Shown here: positions 61,968 through 64,000 of the stretch, piece after piece | Numbering within the stretch: the first letter of the stretch is position 1 | Layout of the letters: every line of letters starts with the position of its first letter | NCBI GenBank assembly: GCA_028554755.1 | Contig: JAPTOF010000003.1 | Coordinates: 21,450,501-21,514,500 of the forward strand | DNA from: Cordia subcordata | Lineage: Eukaryota; Streptophyta; Magnoliopsida; Boraginales; Cordiaceae | Length of the DNA stretch: 64,000 bases | Reading direction: 5' to 3' | The notes under the pieces: generated by a model | What the model saw: the letters and a program-made list of their open reading frames with translations, nothing else | The model's database searches: none | Told to the model about the DNA's origin: nothing | Program-made: the position numbers and the translations under genes

Positions 61968-64000
61968 TCAAGTTGGAGCATATATATCATAAGTGCCCAG
62001 CTTGTTACAAATATATTTAACCCGAGAATCACCAAGAGACTTTGTAAATAGATCAGCTAACTGATCACTCGAGCTAACGAAAGAAGTAATAATTTCCTTG
62101 GATAATAGCTTCTGCCTAACAAAATGACAATCTATCTCAATGTGTTTAGTCCTTTCATGAAACACTGGGTTTGTGGCAATATGTATCGCAGCCTGATTAT
62201 CGCAAACAAGTTTTATAGGACTTGAATAGGTGACTTGAAGCTCTTTCAGAAGATTTTTTACCCATATCAACTCACAAGTAGCTACTGCCATAGCTCGATA
62301 TTCTGATTCAGCACTCGAACAGGCCACTACATCTTGTTTCTTACTCTTTCAGGAAACAAGATTTCCTCCAACAAACACACAAAAACCAAAGGTGGACCTC
62401 CTATCAGTAGGACTCCCTGCCCAATTAGCGTCTGAGTACCTAACAACCTCCATGTGCCCATAGTCACTATACAGCAAGCCTTTCCCAGGTGAGCCTTTAA
62501 TATACCGTAAGATTCGAATAACCGCTTCCCAATGTCTTTCTCGTGGAGAGTTGAACCGATCGACAATACTTACTGCAAATGAGATATCCGGTCGAGTAAC
62601 TGTAAGGTAATTGAGTTTTCCAATTAACCTTCTGTATCTCCCCGGATCTGATATCAACTCCCCTTCATCTGGAAGAAGCTTCACATTTGGGTCCATAGGT
62701 GAGTCACAAGGTCGTGCGCCAAGTAACCCTGCCTCACTCAACGTATCTAATGCATATTTACGTTGCGTAATAAATACCCCTTGCTTCGACTGTGCAACCT
62801 CAATACCCAAAAAATAGTGAAGTGGCCCTAAATCTTTGGTTTGGAATTGCTAATGAAGAAAGGCCTTCAACTCATCAATCCCGTTGCTATCATCACCTGT
62901 TATGACAATATCATCTACATATACAATCAAAAGAAGCCGTTTACCGGATGAGCATCAATAGAACACCGAATGGTCCACATTACAACGAGTCATGCCAAAT
63001 TCCAGAACTGCAGTATTGAAGCGTCCAAACCACGCCCTCGGAGATTGCTTGAGACCATACAGGGCCTTCTTTAAACGACATACCTTCTGAGACTCCCTCT
63101 GAGCAACAAACCCTGGCGGTTGCTCCATATACACTTCCTCATCAAGATCACCATTCAGGAAAGCATTCTTGATATCCAGTTGATAAAGTGACCAATGATG
63201 AATAGCTGCCAAGGAAAAGAAAATACGAATAGAGGACATCTTAGCCACGGGAGAAAATGTGTCACCATAATCAAGTCCATAGACCTGTGTGTATCCCTTG
63301 GTCACAAGTCGAGCTTTCAAACGATCCACCTGACCATCCGGTGACACCTTCACTGTATACACCCATCGACAACCAACAGAGGACTTACTGGCTGGCAAGT
63401 CAACTAACTCCCAAGTTATATTATGATGTAACGCAGACATTTCTTCAAGTATAGCAGCTCGCCAACCAGGATGAGCACACGCCTCTGCCACAGACTTAGG
63501 AATGGAAACAGAAGAAAGCGAGGCAACAAAGGAAGCATATGAAGGAGACAAAGAAGAGTAAGACACAAAGTTAGATATAGGATGCTTAGTGGTGCAGGAA
63601 CGAGTACCTTTACGAAGAGCAATGGGCATGTCAAGATCAGATAGTTGATCAGAAACTGGATCTGAAGGTGGCGAATCAGAGGATACCGGGGCAAGTAGCA
63701 ATGGACGCGGTCGGCATGAATAAACCCATAGGTCCGGTCTATCTAGACGTACAGTTGAAGGCAATGGTGAAGCAGCATCGGGAGCAGAAGTAAGAGAAGG
63801 AGCCAAAGGTGCATCGAAGGTGGGTACTGGAAGTGGCAAAGACTTAACCACGGTATCAGAAGTGGTGGTAGAAGGGAAAAAGGAAGCATGTTCAAAGAAG
63901 GTAACATCAGCCGACACAAACCATCGCTGTACCTCAGGAGAGTAACAACGGTAACCCTTTTGATACCGAGAGTACCCAAAAAACACACACTTGATAGATC
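61968..64000 (-). pseudogene. Copia pol fragment: RT and RNase H with three nonsense codons
   Basis: One minus-strand reading frame, open at the window edge, runs to the stop at 61968. It is interrupted by in-frame stops at 62955-62957 (TGA), 62850-62852 (TAG) and 62349-62351 (TGA); no frameshift was seen. Domains in order: a Ser/Pro-rich linker after integrase, the RVT_2 reverse transcriptase (ARLVTKGYTQ, LDIKNAFLNGDLDEEVYMEQ, KALYGLKQSPRAW, then YVDD near 62908-62919) and RNase H (SSAESEYRAM, DNQAAIHIATNP, KHIEIDCHFVR, DLFTKSL). The stops make it inactive as read here. The clean frame otherwise points to fairly recent insertion or C-to-T decay of methylated sites: the TGA at 62349 stands where the family has Trp. 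Confidence 0.88.

Larger units (their letters stand above)
61790..64000 (-). mobile_element. Ty1/copia LTR retrotransposon, 3' part (minus strand)
   Basis: Reading down from the window edge: end of integrase/linker, reverse transcriptase, RNase H, a polypurine tract (complement of 61961-61972, GAGAGGGAG) and a short 3' LTR. The LTR appears to run from 61960 (TATTAAG, probably TGTTAAG with a TG-to-TA change) to 61790 (ending TTAACA), 171 bp, with a TATA box TATAAATAGAG near 61863-61873. The 5' LTR, gag and most of integrase lie outside the window. The limits are inferred from terminal symmetry; no target duplication could be checked. Confidence 0.85.

Overview
This is a window of plant nuclear DNA, AT-rich and intron-rich, with long intergenic stretches full of small transposons, SINE-like sequences and LTR-element remains. 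Genes such as a chloroplast cytochrome c6A, a NARROW LEAF 1-type protease and MIR167 point to a flowering plant, and gene structure and repeats look like a eudicot. I cannot name the species from sequence alone.

Layout: 211-1571 (+) is a 5'-truncated copy of a glutathionyl-hydroquinone reductase (GHR) gene. 5694-7315 (+) is the complete five-exon GHR paralogue (326 aa). 12.1-20.1 kb (+) is a NARROW LEAF 1-like serine protease gene (599 aa, five coding exons plus a 5' UTR exon). 22414-32129 (-) is an eleven-exon lecithin:cholesterol acyltransferase-like 4 (LCAT4) gene (536 aa). 38439-44165 (+) is a six-exon chloroplast cytochrome c6A gene (191 aa), with a 4-kb intron carrying a hAT-type MITE and a SINE. 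52967-53223 (-) is a MIR167 precursor hairpin with no ORF signature. The window ends in a Ty1/copia element on the minus strand (61790-64000), with a 171-bp 3' LTR and a pol frame interrupted by three in-frame stop codons.

The space between genes holds at least five PIF/Harbinger-like MITEs with 3-bp target duplications, two hAT-like MITEs with perfect 8-bp target duplications, a fold-back element with internal tandem repeats, a 1-kb terminal-inverted-repeat element with an almost pure A/T core, two tRNA-derived SINE-like families, LTR remnants in LCAT4 introns, and dispersed 'TTTGTTCAC' repeat arrays.

The protein genes do not form one pathway. From memory, their association (GHR, NAL1-like protease, cytochrome c6A, with LCAT4 nearby) resembles Arabidopsis At5g45020-45040 and At4g19860-19880, so this looks like an ancestral gene block. 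I found no CRISPR array, operon or rRNA gene, and no convincing functional tRNA gene. The most noteworthy non-coding find is the MIR167 locus.
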